Position numbers and translations under genes: made by a program
Source: JBIQJD01 sp044507695
Lineage (GTDB): Bacteria > Bacteroidota > Ignavibacteria > Ignavibacteriales > Ignavibacteriaceae
Assembly (NCBI GenBank): GCA_044507695.1
Contig: JBIQJD010000009.1
Span: 1 to 64,000 of the forward strand
Direction: 5' to 3'
DNA: 64,000 bases
The notes under the pieces: model-generated
Seen by the model: only the letters and a program-made list of their open reading frames with translations
Databases searched by the model: none
What the model was told of the DNA's origin: nothing
Shown: one piece after another, positions 8,751 to 16,697 of the stretch
Numbering within the stretch: position 1 is the first letter of the stretch
How the letters are laid out: each line of letters begins with the position of its first letter

Positions 8751-8834
8751 AAAATAAAACCTGTTCTGTTTTTCTTAAAAAATGTAACGCCAAATATAAT
8801 AAGATTAGTCCGATTTACAAAGAATTATATTAAG

Positions 8835-9389
8835 CTATTTTGTCTGCTTTTTATTTTCAAGATACTTCATAATCCGGCGTTTAAGTTCATCTAATCTTTG
8901 CTTTTGTTCATCGGTAAGATGCCGCTGCCTGAAATTCAAACCGCTTTTATTTATGTAAGAAGTTGAAGCAAATGCTGCGGCAGATTGTTGATTTGATGGA
9001 GGTGATTGATTTGGTTTTCTTTTTAAAAGCCTGTCGTTTTCATCAGCAATTCTTTCCATCTCATCATCCAGAGAAATTGATGTTGAACTTTGAATCATAT
9101 CTTCTCTTAAACGCGGTGCGGCAGAAAGCGGATCATCCTGTTCAACGGATGTTGTATCAACTACAAAAAGCATTATAACGGCGGCAATTGCAACAGCCGC
9201 GGATGGCAGGAGTCTTGCGGGTGATAAAAACCGGGACCAGAAACTTTCATGTACTTCTTTTTCATAAACGTCTGAATTAATTTTTCTCATCAAATCTGCT
9301 TCAAAATATGAAGGCGTGTTAACCTTAGGCAGTTGTTTAAGAATATCAATTACATCACTGTACAGGTTTTCATCATCTTTGTAATTCAT
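8835..9389 (-). CDS. Probable membrane anti-sigma factor
   Basis: This 184-aa single-pass protein is encoded 8 bp after the ECF sigma factor gene, the usual position of its antagonist. Residues 1-45 are charged and would be cytoplasmic; one membrane segment lies at about 57-76 (ARLLPSAAVAIAAVIMLFVV). The exported part has a Gln/Ser-rich linker and ends in a helix, LTDEQKQRLDELKRRI, reminiscent of LTxxQ sensor proteins. The zinc-binding HxxxCxxC motif of ZAS anti-sigma factors is not present. The role is inferred from position and topology, not from recognised homology. Confidence 0.65.
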   Translation of the reverse strand: MNYKDDENLYSDVIDILKQLPKVNTPSYFEADLMRKINSDVYEKEVHESFWSRFLSPARLLPSAAVAIAAVIMLFVVDTTSVEQDDPLSAAPRLREDMIQSSTSISLDDEMERIADENDRLLKRKPNQSPPSNQQSAAAFASTSYINKSGLNFRQRHLTDEQKQRLDELKRRIMKYLENKKQTK

Positions 9390-9397
9390 TGTAACAC

Positions 9398-9985
9398 CTA
9401 TTCCTTGTAAATATCTTTCAATAATTTTTGCAGTTGTGCCCTGCCTCTGTTAATTCTTGATTTAACTGTACCGACATTAACACCGGTAATTTCTGAAATT
9501 TCTTCATAAGAAAGTTCCTGTATATCTCTCAGAATAACCATTTCCCTGTAAGCATCGGAAACTTTTAAAAGAGCTTTTTGAATTATAGCGTCTTTAATAC
9601 CGCTGTCAGTTATTATATCCGGCCTGTAACTTTCATCCGGAATATCATAGGTTTCTTCTTCTTCACCGTAAGAATTTATTGAGAAAATTTTCCGTCTTTT
9701 TCTTCTTTGTAATTCAGTTTTTGCAAGATTTCCTGCAATTGTATAAATCCATGTAGAAAACTTTGCAATTGATTTATAGGAGTCTTTATTCTTATAAACT
9801 TTTATGAAGGTTTCCTGGACAACATCTGTACAGGCTTCATAATCTCCTAAAAATCTGAACACAAAATTTGTTAACGGGTTTTTAAATCTCTGTACTAAAA
9901 TTTCAAAAGCTTCAATAGTATTGTTCTGCTGAAATTCCAGTATTAATTCTTCATCAGTATATGAGTTGAGATTTTTCTCAGCCAA
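9398..9985 (-). CDS. ECF-family RNA polymerase sigma factor
   Basis: The 195-aa sigma-70-like protein has region 2 at about residues 24-95 (FRFLGDYEACTDVVQETFIKVY, FSTWIYTIAGNLA) and region 4 at about 130-185, with the helix-turn-helix LSYEEISEITGVNVGTVKSRINRGR. There is no region 1 or 3, as expected for extracytoplasmic-function factors of the RpoE/SigW type. The next gene encodes a membrane protein that is likely its anti-sigma factor. The 136 bp upstream are a candidate site for its own promoter. Confidence 0.93.
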   Translation of the reverse strand: MAEKNLNSYTDEELILEFQQNNTIEAFEILVQRFKNPLTNFVFRFLGDYEACTDVVQETFIKVYKNKDSYKSIAKFSTWIYTIAGNLAKTELQRRKRRKIFSINSYGEEEETYDIPDESYRPDIITDSGIKDAIIQKALLKVSDAYREMVILRDIQELSYEEISEITGVNVGTVKSRINRGRAQLQKLLKDIYKE

Positions 9986-10121
9986 CTTTTGTCTTTTACT
10001 TGTGATGTTTTGAAATGTTTCCTTAAGTGGACATAAATTACTAAATATTTTTTAAGATTAGAAAATGACCTGAAATCAATGTGATTGAGGGAAGAGAATG
10101 TATACTAAATTATTCACTCAA

Positions 10122-11147
10122 TCAGGAATCACTTCCGATTATTTCCGCTATTAACATGCTAATTAAAGTTTTATCATCAACCGAAGTTGTTTTGATTGTA
10201 ACATCAGCTTTTAACAGGGCTTTAACAGCATCTGCCATATTTTTTTCACTATAGATTTTCCGTGCTGATTGATGATCTTTGTAATAATATGGATGCGTGC
10301 CAACTATTCTTGCAGCAGTTTGTTCTGTCATATCAGCTATTGAATTCAGTTCGCGTATTCTTGATAGTCCCGTAAAATACCTTGTGAGCATTGCTACAAT
10401 AAAAACCGGATCGCTGCCATTTTCAAGAAGGTTAAAAGCAATTTTAATTGCCGCAGCTTTATTCTTTTTACCAATTGCATTCTGAAGATCAAAAATATTA
10501 TACTCTTTCAGTGAAGTTGAAAGAGCTTTAATGACATCGAGAGTTATATCTTTATTCTCACCAAGAAAGGTAAACATTTTTTCAAGCTGAGCTTCAAGCG
10601 CGGCACGGTTTTCACCGGAAATATCAATGAGGAACTGCGCATTTTCTCTTGTTAGATTTTTTCCTCTGGAAGCTGCAAATGATATCAGCCATTCAACCAA
10701 ATTATTCCCCTTTAATTCTTTTGCTTCAAAAAGAAATTTTTTAGAAAGAAGGGTTGTATAAGGTTCACTGCGCAGATTGGAAATGCTTCCGTTATGATAA
10801 AATATAATTATAGAAAATTCAGGCGGAGCTTCCGCAAAGCGTGAAAGCGGTTTTTTATCTTTTATCTTTTCAAATTCTTTACAGATAATTAATTTTTTTT
10901 CTGATCCGAAAGGAAAAGTTAAAGCAAGATTCAAAATATCAGAAAGGCTGCGGTCATCACCATAAAAAGTTTCTTTATCAAAATCAGATGTAATAAACTG
11001 TGATGCTGATTTTTCAATTTCTTTTATTACTGCTTCAATGCTGTATGTATCTTCGCCAAAAAAATAATAAACAGGAAGCAGATTATTTTTTTTTAATTCA
11101 TTAACTGCGCTAAGAATATTAGGAACAGCAACTTTATCTTTCGCCAT
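10122..11147 (-). CDS. holA: DNA polymerase III delta subunit
   Basis: The 341-aa clamp-loader subunit opens the sliding clamp during replication. The N-terminal AAA-like domain begins NNLLPVYYFFGEDTYSIEAVIKEIE, the family form with a degenerate P-loop, followed by the hallmark SILNLALTFPFGSEKKLIICK region and a C-terminal helical collar (about 215-341). Length is standard. Its start overlaps the end of the small transporter subunit gene by 14 bp, so translation may be coupled. Confidence 0.92.
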   Translation of the reverse strand: MAKDKVAVPNILSAVNELKKNNLLPVYYFFGEDTYSIEAVIKEIEKSASQFITSDFDKETFYGDDRSLSDILNLALTFPFGSEKKLIICKEFEKIKDKKPLSRFAEAPPEFSIIIFYHNGSISNLRSEPYTTLLSKKFLFEAKELKGNNLVEWLISFAASRGKNLTRENAQFLIDISGENRAALEAQLEKMFTFLGENKDITLDVIKALSTSLKEYNIFDLQNAIGKKNKAAAIKIAFNLLENGSDPVFIVAMLTRYFTGLSRIRELNSIADMTEQTAARIVGTHPYYYKDHQSARKIYSEKNMADAVKALLKADVTIKTTSVDDKTLISMLIAEIIGSDS

Positions 11148-11256
11148 TTCGTGATTTCATTTTTTCATATTTAACTGCACGTGAAAGAAAGAAAATTAAT
11201 CCTCCCCAAACAATACTTAAAACTATTAGTGCAGTAAAGATGGTTATAATTTTCAT
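11134..11256 (-). CDS. MetS-like small subunit of an NSS transporter, 40 aa
   Basis: A short frame reads MKIITIFTALIVLSIVWGG, then LIFFLSRAVKYEKMKSRNGER and stop. It is one membrane helix with a Trp-Gly-Gly bend and a basic cytoplasmic tail. It begins 12 bp after the stop of the sodium symporter gene and overlaps the holA start by 14 bp. In Corynebacterium glutamicum the NSS methionine/alanine carrier MetP needs the small protein MetS, and such one-helix proteins sit next to NSS genes in many bacteria. The call rests on size, topology and position. Confidence 0.72.
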   Translation of the reverse strand: MKIITIFTALIVLSIVWGGLIFFLSRAVKYEKMKSRNGER

Positions 11257-11268
11257 AACTGCCTTTAA

Positions 11269-12747
11269 TTAGTTTGATTCAATTTGCTTAACCATTGTTT
11301 TATTAAACAGTACAAAAATACCAATCACAATTGCCCATTGGAAAAGACACGTACCTGCGTTTTCTGCATGAAACGGATTCCACCATTCGGGATCCCACGA
11401 TGCAGAAGAAATTAACCACCATAAAACAAGTGCAACAACCTGAACGGGCACAAGAATGCCGATGAGAAAATTGTACCACCTTCCTATTTTGTAATCGCTG
11501 CCGTATCCATTAATAATTTCTGTGCGGAATTTATCAACGCCATACCTGATAATAGAGAATGAAATAAAAGCGCCGCTTAAGATTAAGCCAACACCCCAAA
11601 CCCAATCCTGATTAATCAAGAAATTTAAATTTTGTGCGGATGGAATTCCGAGTAAAAATCCGGCAGCGGCAACAAAGATAATTGCTCTTCTTCTGTTAAA
11701 ACCAAAATCAATTAATGTACGTGTGGTTAATTCAACCATTGAAATTAAGGAAGTAACAGCAGCAAAGAACAATGCAATAAAAAAGAGTGAAGCAAAGAAA
11801 ATATTTACAGCAGCGCTTCCTGAAATTTTATTAAAAAGCTGAGGAAGATAAATAAAAGTTAAACCTGTATTTGCGGGACCTGATTTGGATATTTGAACCA
11901 TCGCATCAACTTCACCTGTGCCGGGAATGCTTAATGCAAACACTGTTGAAAAAATTGTAATGCCTGCAATAAGTGAAACTGAATTGTTTCCGAATCCTAT
12001 TAAAGCAGCGTTGAGAGAAATATCTTCTTTCTTCCGCATGTAAATTGCGTACGTAAGGATCAAGCCCCAGCCTGCGCCGGTATCCCACGCGTTTTGTGTA
12101 AGTGCATTCAGCCAGACTTTATAATCAAGCATCACTTCAATATCAGGTGTAAAGAAATATTTTATTCCTTCAACAGCATTGGGTAATGTAATTGCTCTGA
12201 AGAACAATATGAGTAATATTACAAGCAGAGATGGAACAAGATACTTTGTTACTTTTTCTATACCGTTTGTAATCCCTTTATAAACTATAAATGCAACAAT
12301 CAGCATAGAAATAAAATGAAACAAAAGGGGCTGATAACCGGATGAGAATGTATTCCAGTATGCAAGATGATCGGCAGTTGAAAAAAGATCTCCGCTGGCA
12401 GCAGAAATAAAATAGCGCAGGCACCAGCCGGTTACAACAGAATAGTAAAACATAATTGCTGTTGAAACGAATGCAACGAACGCTCCCATCCATGCAAATT
12501 GTTTACCCGCAGTTTTGGATATTGAACCAACCGGGCCTAAACGTGCGTATTTGCCAATTGCAAATTCAGCAATTATTAAAGGGACAGACCATATTAATAA
12601 GAACACAACCCATGGAATTAAAAAAGAACCGCCGCCGTTTTGTGCAACAACTCGTGAGAAACGCCAGATATTTCCCGTGCCCACGGCAATACCAATTGTT
12701 GCAATAATCAGCGCCCAGCGGGATGAAAAAAATTCTTGTTGTTTCAT
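11269..12747 (-). CDS. Sodium-dependent NSS/SNF family transporter
   Basis: This 492-aa polytopic symporter of the neurotransmitter:sodium symporter family probably takes up amino acids. The hallmark first helix is present (IGIAVGTGNIWRFSRVV, with GNIWRF at residues 25-30, the unwound sodium/substrate site), as is the NGGGSFLIPW segment. About eleven to twelve helices follow, as in LeuT/MetP-type proteins. A one-helix partner gene follows directly. The substrate cannot be assigned, though methionine or alanine is a reasonable guess from the MetPS pair. Confidence 0.93.
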   Translation of the reverse strand: MKQQEFFSSRWALIIATIGIAVGTGNIWRFSRVVAQNGGGSFLIPWVVFLLIWSVPLIIAEFAIGKYARLGPVGSISKTAGKQFAWMGAFVAFVSTAIMFYYSVVTGWCLRYFISAASGDLFSTADHLAYWNTFSSGYQPLLFHFISMLIVAFIVYKGITNGIEKVTKYLVPSLLVILLILFFRAITLPNAVEGIKYFFTPDIEVMLDYKVWLNALTQNAWDTGAGWGLILTYAIYMRKKEDISLNAALIGFGNNSVSLIAGITIFSTVFALSIPGTGEVDAMVQISKSGPANTGLTFIYLPQLFNKISGSAAVNIFFASLFFIALFFAAVTSLISMVELTTRTLIDFGFNRRRAIIFVAAAGFLLGIPSAQNLNFLINQDWVWGVGLILSGAFISFSIIRYGVDKFRTEIINGYGSDYKIGRWYNFLIGILVPVQVVALVLWWLISSASWDPEWWNPFHAENAGTCLFQWAIVIGIFVLFNKTMVKQIESN

Positions 12748-12835
12748 TAATATTTTAAATAGTTAATTATTGGAGAAATGATTTTGAATTTATGAAATAA
12801 AGATTATTTCCTCAAAACTAAAATCAGCAGAAATT

Positions 12836-12861
12836 AAAAAGGGGCTCTTTTCAGAACCCCC
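12836..12861 (-). terminator. Rho-independent terminator of the envelope gene run
   Basis: Read on the minus strand, GGGGTTCT, a GAAA-type loop, AGAGCCCC and then UUUUU form a stem of eight pairs with one G-U. It lies about 25 bp after the cyclophilin stop codon and marks the end of the gcvT-to-ppi run. Confidence 0.88.
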
Positions 12862-12886
12862 TAAAGAAACTTCACTATGTAAAATC

Positions 12887-13477
12887 TTATCTTTCTTCGA
12901 TTGTTACTTTTTCCATAATAACATCTTTAACCGGTCTGTCCTGTGCGTTGGTTTCGGTTTTGCCTATTGCCCTTACAACATCCATTCCGTTTATAACTTT
13001 TCCAAATACCGAATGTCTTCCATCTAGGTGAGGAGTTGGAACGAGTGTAATAAAAAACTGGCTGCCATTTGTATTTGGTCCGGCGTTAGCCATAGATAAA
13101 ATTCCCGGTGAATCATGTTTAAGATCAGGATGGAATTCATCTTTAAATTTTCCACCCCAAAAGCTTTCACCGCCTCTTCCAGTGCCGGTTGGATCACCGC
13201 CCTGAATCATAAATCCATCTATCACTCTGTGAAAAATTACTCCATTATAGTAGCCTTTCTTTGCAAGTCCTGCAAAGTTCTCAACTGTCCGGGGAGCTTT
13301 ATCTTTAAATAGTTCTATCTCAATTGTACCCATGTTTGTCTTAATAACTGCTACAGTTTTAGTATCAGTCTTTGTTGAATCATTCATTGAATTTTCCTTT
13401 TTGTTTGTATTTGATTGTGCAGCAACATTTACAGCAAAGAAAGCAGCAAGTAAAAACAAGTTTAAAATGTTTTTCAT
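12887..13477 (-). CDS. Exported peptidyl-prolyl cis-trans isomerase (cyclophilin)
   Basis: The 196-aa protein has a signal peptide (residues 1-20, cleavage after NVAA), a short polar linker, and a compact bacterial cyclophilin domain from about residue 41. The active-site segment GVIFHRVIDGFMIQGGDPTG (catalytic Arg84) and the NTNGSQFFITLVPTPHLDGRH substrate groove are intact. It should assist folding of exported proteins in the periplasm. It begins 8 bp after uppP and is the last gene before the terminator. Confidence 0.94.
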   Translation of the reverse strand: MKNILNLFLLAAFFAVNVAAQSNTNKKENSMNDSTKTDTKTVAVIKTNMGTIEIELFKDKAPRTVENFAGLAKKGYYNGVIFHRVIDGFMIQGGDPTGTGRGGESFWGGKFKDEFHPDLKHDSPGILSMANAGPNTNGSQFFITLVPTPHLDGRHSVFGKVINGMDVVRAIGKTETNAQDRPVKDVIMEKVTIEER

Positions 13478-13485
13478 ATCTCCTC

Positions 13486-14331
13486 CTAATGTTGAATATA
13501 GTTTAACGAAATTAAAATTAAAATGATTATTCCAAGAGCAATCCTGTAATAAATAAAAAGAAATGTGGAATATCTTCTTAAAAATTTCAGAAGAAAATCA
13601 ATTGCAACGTATCCGCTTAATGCTGCGGCAATTGTGGCAGCAATAAGATTGATTGTCATTGATGCATCAACAAATTCAAGAGCTTCATAAACCTGCAGTA
13701 AACCGCTGCCGAGAATTGCGGGAATACTCAGCAGAAAAGAAAAACGCGCTGCGGTTTCACGCGTTAATCCCATAAACAGTCCGCCGGTAATTGTTGTACC
13801 TGAACGTGATGATCCCGGAATTAAAGCAAGCGCCTGTGCAAAACCAATTACAAGTGAATCAATAATATTTATATCAGAAATATTCTTTCTGAACTTTGCA
13901 ACTTTTTCTGCAACGGCAAGAATTATTGCAAGACAGATTAAACTTCCTGCGACAACATATAAATCTTTTGTTAATGCACCTTCAATAATATCTTTAAACA
14001 ATAAACCAATAATTACAACAGGAACGGAGCCGATTATTATCAGCCAACCCAATCTTGCTTCTGTGGTTTGTTCTTTGAAAGAAACAAATTTTGTGTTTTG
14101 TTTGATGAACGCAGCAACGATATTCCAGATATCTTTCCAAAAATAAATCATTATTGAGATTAAGGTTCCAAGCTGGATAATTGCAATAAATGCTGTCCAT
14201 TGTTCCGGATGTTCTGCTGATATGAGATTCATTAATTTACCGGCAAGCGTTAAATGCCCCGTGCTGCTTATTGGGAGAAATTCCGTAAGCCCTTGAATTA
14301 TGCCGAGAAAAATTGCTTCAAGTAAATTCAA
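13486..14331 (-). CDS. uppP: Undecaprenyl-diphosphatase
   Basis: The 281-aa integral membrane BacA/UppP enzyme recycles undecaprenyl pyrophosphate to the monophosphate carrier lipid for peptidoglycan and other envelope glycans. Both family signatures are present: GLTEFLPISSTGHL near the N-terminus (Glu17, Ser-Thr-Gly-His) and PGSSRSGTTITGGL in the middle. About eight helices are visible. It sits 8 bp from the barrel-protein gene and 8 bp from the cyclophilin gene in the same run. Confidence 0.96.
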   Translation of the reverse strand: MNLLEAIFLGIIQGLTEFLPISSTGHLTLAGKLMNLISAEHPEQWTAFIAIIQLGTLISIMIYFWKDIWNIVAAFIKQNTKFVSFKEQTTEARLGWLIIIGSVPVVIIGLLFKDIIEGALTKDLYVVAGSLICLAIILAVAEKVAKFRKNISDINIIDSLVIGFAQALALIPGSSRSGTTITGGLFMGLTRETAARFSFLLSIPAILGSGLLQVYEALEFVDASMTINLIAATIAAALSGYVAIDFLLKFLRRYSTFLFIYYRIALGIIILILISLNYIQH

Positions 14332-14339
14332 TCAATCTC

Positions 14340-14981
14340 CTAAAATTGATAAGTAATTCCTAACCTTACACCAAAGCCGAAGGAATTAAAATTCACATTT
14401 TCATTATAAACACTGTTCCGGATATAGCTTCCGTTATTTTCAGGTTCACCATTAACATCATACCTGATTTCACCGCCGATGTTAGCATAAAAATTTCCGC
14501 CGAGAATTGTATTACCATCAGCTTTTAAAACTACGCCAAAGCCGGTTGAAGTAAATTCAACAGGTGTAAACCGCGGAAGTTTTTCATCAGCATTTACAAA
14601 TCTTATTCCCGCACCGCCGCCAAATTTAAAATTATATCCTGCTCCGTCAATCACATAATAATAGATGAGAGAAGGCATAATTACTCCGTAGGTAAGATCG
14701 TACTGACCGAGATCATAATTATAAGTGTATGAATTAAAAAGGTAGGCAAGCTCTAAAGCTAATTCTGTATTTGCAGAAATTCTCGTTCCGCCTTCTGCAG
14801 AAAAAATAATTGATGAAGTAAAGGTAGAAAGCTGATCGGCGGGTGAGGCAAAATTTTGATTTAAATAATCTGTTAAAGACGGTGATGATTGAAATTGTAT
14901 TCCCATTCCGCCGCGTACAAAAGATTGCGGAAAAAGATTAACAGATAAAAGCACCGAAAGCAGAAAAATTTTTTTAATCAT
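14340..14981 (-). CDS. Outer membrane beta-barrel protein, unknown function
   Basis: The 213-aa exported protein has a signal peptide (MIKKIFLLSVLLSVNLFPQ) and an alternating aromatic/polar pattern typical of a small eight-strand barrel. Its last strand ends in phenylalanine (FGFGVRLGITYQF), the usual BAM recognition signal. Glycine-rich turns (GGGAGIRF, GGEIRY) recur. It overlaps the flippase-like gene by 4 bp (ATGA), so it is translationally coupled to an envelope operon. No specific function can be given. Confidence 0.8.
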   Translation of the reverse strand: MIKKIFLLSVLLSVNLFPQSFVRGGMGIQFQSSPSLTDYLNQNFASPADQLSTFTSSIIFSAEGGTRISANTELALELAYLFNSYTYNYDLGQYDLTYGVIMPSLIYYYVIDGAGYNFKFGGGAGIRFVNADEKLPRFTPVEFTSTGFGVVLKADGNTILGGNFYANIGGEIRYDVNGEPENNGSYIRNSVYNENVNFNSFGFGVRLGITYQF

Positions 14982-16030
14982 AATTCTTCAATATCAGTTT
15001 CTACAACTTTAATAAGATTAACATGCTGTTTGTTAAGAATAAAGAAAATGAGAAGTGCAATAATAATAAAAAGTAAATAAGATATTCCGTGCGTCAGCAC
15101 TGCATAAGCAAGACTTATTTCTTCATCAAAGCCGAACATCATTAATGTTGTTTTGGTTAACGCGTGATATGATCCTGTTCCGCCAGGAGTTGGAATTGCA
15201 ATTCCGATTGAACTTATGCTGTTGAGAATCCATCCCATTTTATATGTAATATTTTGCAGATGATTCATTCCCAGAGCAAAAAATCCTATAAAAGAACCAA
15301 GCGCGTAGAGCAGCATTATAATTATGCTGAGAAGGATTGAGTATATATAATTTTTTGTTCCTTTAAGACTTGTAAATCCTTCAATCAGCATTTGAAATAT
15401 GTGAAGGGATTTATCAGAAATTTTTTGTGAGAATCTGCTCAATAATTTTGTTATAAGATTATAAAATCTTTCCTTTCTTGTAATTACCAGGTAAAGAAAA
15501 ATTACAACTGCAGCTAAAAGAATTGTTGAAATGTACAGACTAAGTTCAAGCCAGGGAAAACTTACAAAAAGATCCTTACTCCATAAAAAAACAGAAATGA
15601 TAATTGCCAATCCGAAAAAAATAATATCAATAACACGTTCTACAACAACGGTACCGAACAGATGTGAACGCGAAACTCCCGCCCATTTGCCAGCAAGAAC
15701 AGCGCGTGAAACCTCTCCTAATCTTGGTATCACACAATTAACTCCGTATCCAACCATCAGAGCGCCGAATAAATGTTTGATTGAAACATCCGGTTTATTT
15801 GACTGCAGAATTACCTTCCATCTTACGGCACGGAGAAAATGCGCAAGCATTTGAACACAAATAAAAAAGATTATTGAGATTAATGAAGCATCAGATATGT
15901 ACGTGAATACATCATTAATGCTTACACCGCGGAATGCTATATATAAAAAAAGAAATGTTAACAGAAAGGAGAGCGAGTAATTAACCGCTCTCCTCAATGG
16001 ATGTGATATTTTTTCTTTATCTGAGATCAA
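14978..16030 (-). CDS. Flippase-like membrane protein (LPG synthase TM / UPF0104 family)
   Basis: The 350-aa protein has about eight hydrophobic helices and the family features RLGEVSRAVLAGKWAGVSRSHLFGTVVVERVIDI and PTPGGTGSYHALTKTTL. This fold is the membrane part of MprF and of stand-alone lysylphosphatidylglycerol-synthase-like proteins, some proposed to move lipids or glycolipids. No aminoacyl-transferase domain follows. It overlaps lolA by 14 bp and the barrel gene by 4 bp, pointing to a role in envelope biogenesis. The substrate is unknown. Confidence 0.85.
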   Translation of the reverse strand: MISDKEKISHPLRRAVNYSLSFLLTFLFLYIAFRGVSINDVFTYISDASLISIIFFICVQMLAHFLRAVRWKVILQSNKPDVSIKHLFGALMVGYGVNCVIPRLGEVSRAVLAGKWAGVSRSHLFGTVVVERVIDIIFFGLAIIISVFLWSKDLFVSFPWLELSLYISTILLAAVVIFLYLVITRKERFYNLITKLLSRFSQKISDKSLHIFQMLIEGFTSLKGTKNYIYSILLSIIIMLLYALGSFIGFFALGMNHLQNITYKMGWILNSISSIGIAIPTPGGTGSYHALTKTTLMMFGFDEEISLAYAVLTHGISYLLFIIIALLIFFILNKQHVNLIKVVETDIEEL

Positions 16031-16619
16031 TAACAGTTGTTCCTTCCGGAGGAGAGAATGAAAATTGTGAGTCCGGAATATTCTGATTCAATTTATAATT
16101 AGAAATTTCAATCGTCATCGTGTTTCCCCCCTGCTGAGAGACAGTAACTTTTTCAACAAGATCATTTTTATTTACCAGCAGCTTCACTTCTTTAAATTCC
16201 AAATCTGATTTTTTTTGCGGTGTTAAAGTTATTACACTTTTTCCGTTTTCATCAGATTCTGTAACATTGCATTTGGCAGGATAATCATTCAGTATTGTGT
16301 TGAATGATAAAGCTGACGGACTTGAATTATCAAATTCATTAATTATAACCTTGTTCTCTTTTTTATTGTAATTCCAGGTTGTTGATCCATCTGATACAAG
16401 AACAGTATTTTTGAATTCAACTCTGAACTTATCATTTTTCTTAAAGAATACTTTTCCGGTAAAATTACTTTTTCCGTTAGCAATCTGTTTAACTTCTGCG
16501 GAAAAATCAGAAAGTGATTCAAATTTCTGCTGAACTGATTTCAATAATCCGGTGTTTTCCTGTGCATTAACGCCGGCAATCAGAAATGAAAATATCAAAA
16601 CCAAAAAAATCTTTCTCAT
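16017..16619 (-). CDS. lolA: LolA-like periplasmic lipoprotein carrier
   Basis: The 200-aa exported protein has a signal peptide (residues 1-19, cleavage after GVNA). A LolA/LolB-type half-barrel follows: FESLSDFSAEVKQI, GKVFFKKNDKFRVEF, DGSTTWNYNKKENKVIIN, and the terminal PDSQFSFSPPEGTTVIDL. LolA shuttles lipoproteins from the inner to the outer membrane. It lies 78 bp after ftsK and overlaps the flippase-like gene. Bacteroidota-type LolA-like proteins are divergent, so the exact client range is inferred. Confidence 0.88.
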   Translation of the reverse strand: MRKIFLVLIFSFLIAGVNAQENTGLLKSVQQKFESLSDFSAEVKQIANGKSNFTGKVFFKKNDKFRVEFKNTVLVSDGSTTWNYNKKENKVIINEFDNSSPSALSFNTILNDYPAKCNVTESDENGKSVITLTPQKKSDLEFKEVKLLVNKNDLVEKVTVSQQGGNTMTIEISNYKLNQNIPDSQFSFSPPEGTTVIDLR

Positions 16620-16697
16620 TAGATCTCCAATTTTAAATTATTATTTCCCGGCATATACATTATTTCTTAAAACTTTGTTTCAACTGATTTTAATAAC

